Shown here piece after piece: positions 33,513 through 40,850 of a stretch of 59,982 nucleotides of DNA. A program made the translations under genes and the position numbers. Under the pieces are notes generated by a model. It worked only from the letters and a program-made list of their open reading frames with translations. It did not search any database and was not told the DNA's origin. The stretch lies in the NCBI GenBank assembly GCA_036558265.1, contig DATBFY010000088.1, forward strand, positions 1 through 59,982, in the 5' to 3' direction. The DNA is from RYN-433 sp036558265. Lineage in GTDB: Bacteria > Planctomycetota > Phycisphaerae > Tepidisphaerales > Tepidisphaeraceae. Each line of letters opens with the position of its first letter. Within the stretch, counting starts at the first letter, position 1.

Positions 33513-34913
33513 ATGCGAACCATTCGAACCAGAGCTCGTCGGGGCATGACCTCCATGCTGGCCATGCTCTACCTCATGCTGTTCGCCACGCTCGCGCTGG
33601 GCTTCTACGGCGCGACCAACGTCGCCGTTCAGGTCTCGACCAACGAGACCCACGGCCGCAGGGCGATGCTCGCCGCCGAATCCGGCATGGAGTTCATGCG
33701 CTATACGCTTGGAAACGTGGACATCCCGCACTTCACGCCCGCCGACCAGCTCTGGAGCACGCTCTGCACGCAGGTCAAGCAGCAGCTCGACGGTACCCGA
33801 AATGTGAACGGCGCCACCTTGCCCGACCCCAGTGGCGAGTCGATGACGATTCCCACCGTCCACCTGCCGTCCGGTGGGACGTTCACCGCCACCCTCCTGC
33901 ACAACGGCGAGAAGGTGACCGCCAAGATTGTCGCCACCGCGCCCGACGGCAGCGTGGGGCGGACCATCCAGATGGACTTCAGCCGCGCAACCCGGGCGAG
34001 CAACATCTTTGACTTCGGTGTGGCAAGCAAGAGCAAGATCAGCATGTCCGGTAACGCCAAGATCACCGGCGCCGCCGGCGACCTGGGCCGCGGCAGCGTG
34101 CTCTCCGACACCACCGCCGCCGTCCCCCTGTCAATGACCGGAAAGCCGTCCATCTCCGGTGACTTCTCGTACACCAACCCCAGCGGCGCGCCCACGTTTG
34201 GTAACGGGACGGTCGCCGGCTTTTCACCGACCGCCCCGGAATTCGCCGACCACGTCCACGGGGGCGTGACCGCCCCCGAGTTCCCCGTCATCGACAGCTC
34301 GTCGTTCGCCACCTACGTCCCCAGCGCCACCGCCCCCGCGGGACCCCAGGTCATCACCACGAGCAATCCGCCCGGCTCCAGCTTCACCAACATCCGCATC
34401 AAGGCCGGCGCCAATCCCAAGTTCTCCGGCGGCTCGATCTTGCGCGGCGTGGTCTACATCGAGACTCCCAACCAGATCACGTTCAGCGGCGGCGTCACCA
34501 TTCAGGGCGTCATCGTGGTCCAGAACAACCCGACCGGCGACCCGACCACCAACACGATCAAGTTCTCCGGAAACGTCACCCACCAGGGCGTCGAAACCCT
34601 GCCCGACGCCGCCCCGTTTGCCGGGCTGCCCAAGCTCACCGGATCGTTCCTCCTCGCCCCCACCTTCGGCATGACCATGACCGGTAACAGCAATCAGGTG
34701 GGTGGCACGATCGTCACCAGCTCGCTCGACATCTCCGGTACCGCCGGCGCGAACGTCAAGGGCACCGTCATCAACCTCAGCGACACCAGCGTCAACCTGA
34801 CGGGAACCAGCGATATCGTCGTTTCCTCCACGGGCACGACCAACTACCCCGCCGGTGTGACGTTCGGCACCCACTTCGCCCCGCTTCCCGATACCTACCA
34901 GGAGCTGCAATGA
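33513..34913 (+). CDS. PilX-like minor pilus protein with beta-repeat domain, cassette 1
   Basis: 466 residues. The N-terminus MRTIRTRARRGMTSMLAMLY has a hydrophobic helix (13-40), then ETHGRRAMLAAESGMEFMRY as in PilX N-terminal domains. The rest is Gly/Ser/Thr-rich with spaced motifs of the form S/T-G-x-x-x-I-x-G (SGNAKITG, TGKPSISG, SGGSILRG, SGGVTIQG), which resembles a short beta-helix like the bactofilin type. The C-terminus overlaps the next start by four bases. AGAGGAA nine bases upstream picks ATG 33513. An exposed adhesive domain on a pilus tip is plausible but unproven. Confidence 0.75.
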   Translation: MRTIRTRARRGMTSMLAMLYLMLFATLALGFYGATNVAVQVSTNETHGRRAMLAAESGMEFMRYTLGNVDIPHFTPADQLWSTLCTQVKQQLDGTRNVNGATLPDPSGESMTIPTVHLPSGGTFTATLLHNGEKVTAKIVATAPDGSVGRTIQMDFSRATRASNIFDFGVASKSKISMSGNAKITGAAGDLGRGSVLSDTTAAVPLSMTGKPSISGDFSYTNPSGAPTFGNGTVAGFSPTAPEFADHVHGGVTAPEFPVIDSSSFATYVPSATAPAGPQVITTSNPPGSSFTNIRIKAGANPKFSGGSILRGVVYIETPNQITFSGGVTIQGVIVVQNNPTGDPTTNTIKFSGNVTHQGVETLPDAAPFAGLPKLTGSFLLAPTFGMTMTGNSNQVGGTIVTSSLDISGTAGANVKGTVINLSDTSVNLTGTSDIVVSSTGTTNYPAGVTFGTHFAPLPDTYQELQ

Positions 34914-35500
34914 ACCTCCAGAAGCGCAAACATCGCGCGACGGACACGCGGCGCGGCCTGAGCCTCGCCGAGGTGATGATCTCGCTGGCGATCACCTCGA
35001 TGCTGCTGACGGCGATCGCGGCGGCGTTCAGTTCCTCGACGACGGTCATCGAGAACAACGACCGGTTCTTCCGCGCCACGCAGTCAGCGCGGGTGACGCT
35101 CAACCAGGTCCTTACGGAGGTGCGACGCGCTGACGCGATCGGCGACCTGGACATCTTTCCTGGCAACGACCCGACCAGCACCAAGGTCAGTTCCACGCTC
35201 ATCCCGATCATCCGCCCCGACGAAACTCGCCCGGCCAATGAAAAGATGCGGTTTTACGAATACGATGCCGTCAATAAGCGCGTGAACCTCTACTTTCTGC
35301 GCACCGACAACACATTGAGTCCGCGCTATCCGATCGCAACCGAAGTCCAATCGGCTCCGTTCTCCTGGGACACGGGTAAGGATGCCAATAACGCCGACTG
35401 CATCGCACGCATCTCGGTGGCGCTGGACGTCAAGGTCGGCAACAACGATATCCACCTGAGCGGCTCCACCGCGCCGCGGCGCAGTTTGGCGTACAAATAA
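34910..35500 (+). CDS. PilW-like minor pilin, cassette 1
   Basis: 196 residues. A leader rich in Lys and Arg ends TRRG, followed by LSLAEVMISLAITSMLLTAI with Glu+5. QSARVTLNQVLTEVRRAD is the typical PilW/GspJ helix region. Its ATG overlaps the stop of the PilX-like gene (ATGA), showing coupling. It closes the first cassette and is followed by a hairpin terminator. Such pilins sit at the pilus tip or prime assembly. Confidence 0.85.
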   Translation: MNLQKRKHRATDTRRGLSLAEVMISLAITSMLLTAIAAAFSSSTTVIENNDRFFRATQSARVTLNQVLTEVRRADAIGDLDIFPGNDPTSTKVSSTLIPIIRPDETRPANEKMRFYEYDAVNKRVNLYFLRTDNTLSPRYPIATEVQSAPFSWDTGKDANNADCIARISVALDVKVGNNDIHLSGSTAPRRSLAYK

Positions 35501-35532
35501 TCCGACCCACGATCGCTCAAGCCAAGTCAAAT

Positions 35533-35565
35533 TTGCCCCCCTCCACCGGGGGGCAATTCTTTTTC
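35533..35565 (+). terminator. Rho-independent terminator after cassette 1
   Basis: TTGCCCCCC (35533-35541) pairs with GGGGGGCAA (35548-35556) across a six-base loop, followed by TTCTTTTT. Confidence 0.85.
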
Positions 35566-35607
35566 ATTTTTTGCTGTAAATATGGGTAAATCAGGTCCTT
35601 TCGGGAT

Positions 35608-35636
35608 TTGACATAGGACAGGGTAAATCGGATATC
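35608..35636 (+). promoter_or_regulatory. Candidate promoter of the second minor-pilin cassette
   Basis: TTGACA, 17 bases, GATATC, in an AT-rich patch. The ATG at 35644 is seven bases after the -10 box, the expected position of the transcription start, so the message should be leaderless. Confidence 0.65.
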
Positions 35637-35643
35637 TTGCAAG

Positions 35644-36222
35644 ATGGGGCGATGCTTCTCACATCTTGCTCCGCTGCGCCTTTATCCCCGACGCGGGGGC
35701 TTCACCCTCATCGAGGCGATGATGGCAACCGCGATCGTGGGAATCGGCATCCTGTCCGTGATGCAACTCTATACCGCATGCACGCAGCAGAACCGCGCCG
35801 CCATCGGGATCACCACGGCCACGTTCCTCGCGGAAGACATCCAGGAAACGATGGCGGGTCTGGCATTCAGCGACCCGGCATACGGGAAGACGTACTTCGG
35901 CCCGGAACCGGGCCAGACACTGGCCAGCTACGATGACATTGACGACTTCGACTCGACCGGCAGCCCGAGCAACTTTTTCAACCCTCCGATCGATTCGACC
36001 CGCCAACCGATCGCTTCCCTGTCGGATTATGCGCAGGTCGTCTCGGTGTGGCCGGTCTACCCGAACCAGTTGACCGCCAATTCCAATCTGTCGTCACCGG
36101 ACATGCCCCAAACCACCTACACGGGCGCTGCGCGGGTCACCGTGCGGATCCTGCATCGCCGCGCAGCCGGATTGGCGTGGAGCGAGGTGTATCGCACGAG
36201 CTGGATTCGAGTGGCCGAATAG
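35644..36222 (+). CDS. PilV-like minor pilin, cassette 2
   Basis: 192 residues. The leader MGRCFSHLAPLRLYPRRGG precedes FTLIEAMMATAIVGIGILSV, with cleavage after the Gly and Glu+5 present. The body holds EDIQETMAGLAFSDPAYGKT and DIDDFDSTGS, clearly homologous to the first cassette's PilV (LREAMTGLRYADPTSP, DIDDFDAWSS). No Shine-Dalgarno site is visible, in line with a leaderless start. It opens the second cassette, with the large PilX-like gene 92 bases downstream. Confidence 0.87.
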   Translation: MGRCFSHLAPLRLYPRRGGFTLIEAMMATAIVGIGILSVMQLYTACTQQNRAAIGITTATFLAEDIQETMAGLAFSDPAYGKTYFGPEPGQTLASYDDIDDFDSTGSPSNFFNPPIDSTRQPIASLSDYAQVVSVWPVYPNQLTANSNLSSPDMPQTTYTGAARVTVRILHRRAAGLAWSEVYRTSWIRVAE

Positions 36223-36314
36223 CCCAGGCGGCCCGCGCTCGAAAGTGGAAGCACGCGCGTACGCGTGCGCCCAAGCGTCAACGAGGCATTGACCGACTCG
36301 AAAGGCGGTGAGAC

Positions 36315-38561
36315 ATGCCGACGCGACGAACAACCCGACCCTTCGACCGATCCCGGCGCCACGGCGCGACGGCGGTTATCGCGATGCTCTTCCTGGTCCT
36401 GATCTCTACTCTGGCTGTCGCGATGTATCCGATGGCTACCCTCAACGTGCAGGCCGCCGACAACATGGCGGAAAACGATAAGGCCCGCGCGGCGGCCGAG
36501 TCGGGCTTGCGCTGGATGGCCTGGCGGTTCGTCAAGATGACCCGCCCCAAGACCACGGTGGGCAACATTACCGCGGCGACGGCCGCGAGCCTGTGGCCGT
36601 CGATCCGCTCGTCGATCGCAAACGACTTTTCCACTATGCTCAACTCCGGCGAGCGCACGCTGACCTGGGACGGCACCACGTACCGCTCCGCCAGTATCGC
36701 CACCGATTCCGGTCAGGGCACGTTTGCCCTTCAGATCCGCCAGCACCCGATCGGCGCCGGCGACGCGATGGATTCGACCTACATCCGCGTCAGCAGCGTG
36801 GGGACTTACGGCGCGGCGTCCAAGAGCGTTTCGGTCGATTTCAAGATCGACAAGAAGGTCAAGTTCGCCATCGTGGGCAAGGTGCCCATCCAGATCGGCC
36901 GCAACACGCTGGTCGAAGGTCCCATCGCGATGACCTCGCCCAACAAGTTCCCGCCGATCATGCAGCTTTCGGACTTCCGCCACCTTACCCCCGGGCTGCA
37001 GACCAAGATCGACGCGTTCAACCAGTTCCTGGAGAACAACCACAAGGGTTACGACAACCGGATCAGCGTCAACAACCCCGACGAGTACGGGAAGGCGGCC
37101 GCGGCGGGTTATACGGATTACAATGGCGACAGTTTCGTGGACGAGTACGACCTGTTCCTGAAAGAATTTGACAAGAACGGGGACAAGGCGATCGACACCG
37201 GGGAGTTTACCAATCCCTCGACGGGCAAGCTCTACGACACCGACCTCTTCAAGGCCATGGACAGCCTGGGGGCCCCGATGTTCGCGGGCGACACAACCCG
37301 CGCCGGCTACCAGGACGGCATCATCGACAACCGCGACGCGTACACCAAGGTGCGCGGGCAGATCGACATCGCCGCCACCGCCAACGCCTGGAGCAGCAAC
37401 CTCGCGCCCAGCCACGAGACCATCCAGGACATGATCCAGGGACCGGTCCAGAACAGCGACGGCTCGGCGGACCCGTCGGTCAAGTTTGGCGTGGACTCCA
37501 GCGAGGTGTTCGACCTGTCCCCGGGCAACTTCGACACGTCCGGCTTCCGCAACAAGACGGGCCCGGAGAACGGCGCAACGTCCACGACGACCAGTGGCGG
37601 GCAGGTAACGATCTCGAACAAGGTCCTGGCGGCCTCCGACGCCGCGCTGGGACCCCAAAGCGTCCAGGTAACGACCCCGGGCAACACGTCGTTCAAGGCC
37701 GGCGACGTCGTGCTCAAGTCCGACTTCGACGCGGCCAACGCGTCGCTGCCGGCGAGCAAGAAGGCGACCGCCGCCCTTCCCGTCAACACGGCGAACGAGA
37801 AGACCCCTTACGGTTCGGCATCGTGGCAGGCGACCTACCAGCGGCCGGTCTTCAAGAACATGCACTTCAAGAACGTCCGCATCCCCAAGGGCATGAACGC
37901 GCTGTTTGACAACTGCACGTTTGATGGGGTGACTTATGTCGAACTGACCACGAATATCACGAATTCGGCCGGGCAAACCACCACTAATCCCAATGATGGC
38001 ATGACCTGGTCGAAAAAGATGAAAAGCGGGAGCTTTGACGCCAACACGGCGTTGACCAGCGCCACGTCCTACGGGTACGTGCAGGGCAACAACCTGCGAT
38101 TTAACAACTGTTCGATGAACGGCCCGGTGGCGTCGGACGTGCCGACCGCCTACACGCACTTCACGGACACGATGGAGTTCACGGGCTCGACGATGTTCAA
38201 CAACCAGGTGGACCAGACGGCGACGATCGTGACGCCGCAGACGAACATCGAGATGGGTTCGTTCACGGATCCGGCGCACGCGCCGAGCACGCTGACGGGC
38301 GTGGTGGTCGCGGGCAACCTGGATATCCGGGGCAGCAGCGTGGTGGACGGGTCGATCATCATTACGGGTGACGGCGCCGGCAACACGACGCAGGGCTGGT
38401 TCGGCCCGCGCGACGACCAGACCGATCCGACGACGCCGATGCCGGAGGGCGGCTACGGCCGGCTCAACATCCGGTACAACCCGTATCGGGCGCTGCCGGA
38501 CGGCATCAACATCGCGATCGACATCCTGCCTGACGCCAACACCTATGCGGAGGGGTTATGA
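36315..38561 (+). CDS. Large PilX-like pilus protein with two EF-hand loops, cassette 2
   Basis: 748 residues. A basic N-terminus and hydrophobic helix (TAVIAMLFLVLISTLAVAMY) lead into AENDKARAAAESGLRWMAW, the PilX-type start. At about residues 266-300 two canonical calcium loops occur, DYNGDSFVDEYD and DKNGDKAIDTGE, spaced like an EF-hand pair. The remainder is repeat-poor, Asn/Asp-rich and may be beta-rich. AAAGGCGG precedes the ATG. The stop overlaps the PilW-like start by four bases. A calcium-dependent tip adhesin is a reasonable hypothesis, comparable to calcium-binding PilY1. Confidence 0.75.
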   Translation: MPTRRTTRPFDRSRRHGATAVIAMLFLVLISTLAVAMYPMATLNVQAADNMAENDKARAAAESGLRWMAWRFVKMTRPKTTVGNITAATAASLWPSIRSSIANDFSTMLNSGERTLTWDGTTYRSASIATDSGQGTFALQIRQHPIGAGDAMDSTYIRVSSVGTYGAASKSVSVDFKIDKKVKFAIVGKVPIQIGRNTLVEGPIAMTSPNKFPPIMQLSDFRHLTPGLQTKIDAFNQFLENNHKGYDNRISVNNPDEYGKAAAAGYTDYNGDSFVDEYDLFLKEFDKNGDKAIDTGEFTNPSTGKLYDTDLFKAMDSLGAPMFAGDTTRAGYQDGIIDNRDAYTKVRGQIDIAATANAWSSNLAPSHETIQDMIQGPVQNSDGSADPSVKFGVDSSEVFDLSPGNFDTSGFRNKTGPENGATSTTTSGGQVTISNKVLAASDAALGPQSVQVTTPGNTSFKAGDVVLKSDFDAANASLPASKKATAALPVNTANEKTPYGSASWQATYQRPVFKNMHFKNVRIPKGMNALFDNCTFDGVTYVELTTNITNSAGQTTTNPNDGMTWSKKMKSGSFDANTALTSATSYGYVQGNNLRFNNCSMNGPVASDVPTAYTHFTDTMEFTGSTMFNNQVDQTATIVTPQTNIEMGSFTDPAHAPSTLTGVVVAGNLDIRGSSVVDGSIIITGDGAGNTTQGWFGPRDDQTDPTTPMPEGGYGRLNIRYNPYRALPDGINIAIDILPDANTYAEGL

Positions 38562-39145
38562 GATTGAAGTCAGCGGGTGAACGCCGTCGCCGGCGGCACG
38601 GCCTGGGCCTGGTGGAACTGCTGGTGGCGTTGAGCATCAGCGCCGCGGTGCTGACGGCGACGGCGGTGGCGACGGATGCGGCGTTCCGGGCGTACCACAT
38701 CAATCGCGAGCAGAGCGACCTCATGCAGCGGGCGCGCCTGTCGGTCTATCGCATAACGACCATGCTGCGTCAGACCAAGCTCCACGCGCCGCACACGCCG
38801 ACGCTCGCAGCGCAGTTTGCCACGGGCAAGACGGTGACCGACACGGCGATCGACATGTACGACATGAGCAACAACCAGGTCAGCTACCGGTTCGACGTGA
38901 CCAAGAAGCAGCTCCTGGCGGTGGTGAACGGGACCTCGCACGTCATGTGCTCGGGGGTGGAGACGTTCAGCGTCAACCTGGAGCCGATGCGGAGCGCGGA
39001 CTCGATCAAGACGGGGGGCGCGTGGGATCTGCTGCGCCGCGCCACGATTTTGCTGACCGTGCGGACGACCGCTTCGGACGCCGACGTGGGCGCGCAGAGC
39101 GTGACCCTGAGCGCCTCGGTGATGCCGCGCCGCAACACGTGGTGA
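38558..39145 (+). CDS. PilW-like minor pilin, cassette 2
   Basis: 195 residues. The leader RLKSAGERRRRRHG is followed by LGLVELLVALSISAAVLTAT with Glu+5. QRARLSVYRITTMLRQTKLH corresponds to the helix in the cassette 1 PilW. It starts inside the stop of the PilX-like gene (ATGA). A strong terminator lies about 90 bases downstream, ending the pilus locus. Confidence 0.85.
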   Translation: MRLKSAGERRRRRHGLGLVELLVALSISAAVLTATAVATDAAFRAYHINREQSDLMQRARLSVYRITTMLRQTKLHAPHTPTLAAQFATGKTVTDTAIDMYDMSNNQVSYRFDVTKKQLLAVVNGTSHVMCSGVETFSVNLEPMRSADSIKTGGAWDLLRRATILLTVRTTASDADVGAQSVTLSASVMPRRNTW

Positions 39146-39236
39146 GCGTACGCACGCGTGGGCGCGCCGCGGTCGTCGGGGCGCTGCGCGGGGTCGGTCC
39201 CTCTCCCCCACCGATTACCTGTGCGGTCAGCCCCAG

Positions 39237-39270
39237 GTGGGGCGGACTCGCGTCCGCCCCACCCTTTTGT
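39237..39270 (+). terminator. Rho-independent terminator after cassette 2
   Basis: GTGGGGCGGA (39237-39246) and TCCGCCCCAC (39253-39262) form a ten-pair stem with a six-base loop, followed by CCTTTTGTT. Confidence 0.8.
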
Positions 39271-39319
39271 TCCGCCGGTGCGCCGACTTACCCGCGAAGC
39301 CGGGCTACAATCCCGGCGT

Positions 39320-40510
39320 ATGAAGTACTTCTACGGTGAGTTCGACGGCTCGGAATTCCCCACGCAGGACAAGCTCTTCGGCTTCGACCAGATGATGCAG
39401 TTCATCATGCAACACGGGGAGCAGGCGCTCAAAGCGCTCGAGCAGATGATGAAGGATCCGAAGAAGCCCGAGCACTCCGATCTGCTGGAAAAGCTGATCG
39501 AGGAGGGCCTCCTGGACAAGGATGGCAAGGGCAAGCTCCGGCTCACACCGCGCGCGGTCGGGCGGATGCAGCGGCGTGCGCTGATGGAGGTGTTCTCGAA
39601 CCTCCGCCAGGGCCAGCGCGAGGGACATGAGAAGGTCACGCCGGGGCAGGGCGGCGAGCGGATCGACGGCACCAAGCCTTATCAGTACGGCGATCCGGTC
39701 AGCGAGCTGGACATCCACCAGACGCTGCGCAACGCGCTGGTCCGCCAGGGCCTGCCCGCCAAGACCTCCACCGCGGAGCACGGGCAATTAACCACGGACC
39801 AGGTGAAGATTCATTTCGCGGAGCGGGATTTTGAATTGCACCTGCACGAGGGGATGACCAGTTGCTCGACGGTGGTGCTGCTGGACATGAGCGGCTCGAT
39901 GATGCGTTACGGCCGATTCGTGGCCGCGAAGCGCGTGGCGATGGCGATGCAGGCACTGGTGCGCTCGCGTTTCCCGCAGGATTCGATCGACTTCGTCGGC
40001 TTCTATTCCGGGGCGAGCAAGATCCCCGAGGCAATGCTGCCACTGACGATGCCCAAGCCGGTGACGATCTACGATTACCAGGTACGACTCAAGGTGCCGG
40101 CGAACCTGATCGACCGCGCCCCGCAGCACTTCACCAACCTGCACCTGGGACTTCAGCTCGCGAGACGAATCCTGCAGCGCCGGGCCAGCGAGAACAAACA
40201 GCTCTTCATCGTCACCGACGGCCAGCCGACCGCCCACGTGGAGGGCGACCATATTTACCTGCTGTACCCCCCCGACCAGCGGAGCACGGTCGCCACGCTG
40301 AAGGAGGCGGTGCTTGCCGTGCGCGAGGGTTGCCGCATCAGCACGTTTGCACTGATCGAGGATTACTGGGGCATGGACTGGGTGGGCTTTGTGGATCAGC
40401 TCACGAAGCTGACCAAGGGTGTCGCCTTCTACACCAGCAGCGACCAACTGGCATCATGCATCATGGAGAGCTACCTGAGCGGGAAGAAGAAGAAGGCGTA
40501 CATCGCGTGA
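39320..40510 (+). CDS. VWA domain protein
   Basis: 396 residues, cytoplasmic (no signal or span). The N-terminal 180 residues are helical and charged. The von Willebrand factor A domain starts near residue 185, with the metal site LLDMSGSMM (DxSGS), QHFTNLHLGLQLARRIL carrying the MIDAS Thr, and LFIVTDGQPTAHVEGD carrying the Asp. VWA proteins of this type often work with MoxR AAA+ ATPases as assembly chaperones, but no such partner is in the window. ATG 39320 gives the family-like start MKYFYGEFDGSEF. Confidence 0.85.
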   Translation: MKYFYGEFDGSEFPTQDKLFGFDQMMQFIMQHGEQALKALEQMMKDPKKPEHSDLLEKLIEEGLLDKDGKGKLRLTPRAVGRMQRRALMEVFSNLRQGQREGHEKVTPGQGGERIDGTKPYQYGDPVSELDIHQTLRNALVRQGLPAKTSTAEHGQLTTDQVKIHFAERDFELHLHEGMTSCSTVVLLDMSGSMMRYGRFVAAKRVAMAMQALVRSRFPQDSIDFVGFYSGASKIPEAMLPLTMPKPVTIYDYQVRLKVPANLIDRAPQHFTNLHLGLQLARRILQRRASENKQLFIVTDGQPTAHVEGDHIYLLYPPDQRSTVATLKEAVLAVREGCRISTFALIEDYWGMDWVGFVDQLTKLTKGVAFYTSSDQLASCIMESYLSGKKKKAYIA

Positions 40511-40519
40511 CGGCAATGA

Positions 40520-40610
40520 GTAAAACGTAAAGCGTAAAGACATAAGACGCGACGTTCGCATTGGCCGAGCGCCGTGGTGCCGGGTTTATGTTTCACGCGT
40601 TACGTTTTAC
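40520..40610. repeat. Heptamer array with inverted copy upstream of bamA
   Basis: GTAAAAC, GTAAAGC and GTAAAGA lie consecutively at 40520-40540. GTTTCAC, GCGTTAC and GTTTTAC, complements of the same theme, lie at 40590-40610. The two arms could form a long imperfect hairpin. Positions 40511-40850 contain no gene. Confidence 0.65.
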
Positions 40611-40661
40611 GGGCTTCACCGCTGGCCTCCCATTCAAAATCGGTGAAGGCCCTCACCCCGG

Positions 40662-40687
40662 CCCTCTCCCGGAGTACCGGGAGAGGG
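40662..40687. repeat. Perfect hairpin sequence upstream of bamA
   Basis: CCCTCTCCCGG (40662-40672) and CCGGGAGAGGG (40677-40687) form an 11-pair stem with a four-base loop (AGTA). No T run follows, so it is more likely a dispersed repeat than a terminator. Confidence 0.65.
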
Positions 40688-40850
40688 GGAAAGGCTCGTG
40701 CACTTCGGCGGTCGCTTTTGACATAAAATCTCTCCCCGCTACACTTTGCCCACTAACTTCGGGCCGTCCGCCCAAGGGATTGCGGAGCACCTGCGCCGCG
40801 TTTCCCGCGGCGGTCGTGTCCGGCAGACACTGGCACTCTCGGGCCGACGC

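Noticed and set aside
36117..38279. A 720-codon reverse-strand frame across the large PilX-like gene
   Set aside because: Composition is Arg/Val/Gly-rich without hydrophobic pattern; the + strand has a pilin-type N-terminus and EF-hand loops.
40662..40687. Terminator after the VWA gene
   Set aside because: The stem is perfect but no T run follows on either strand, so a dispersed repeat fits better.
40746..40850. N-terminal extension of BamA
   Set aside because: It would bury the signal peptide 35 residues inside the protein; GTG 40851 gives a normal signal sequence.
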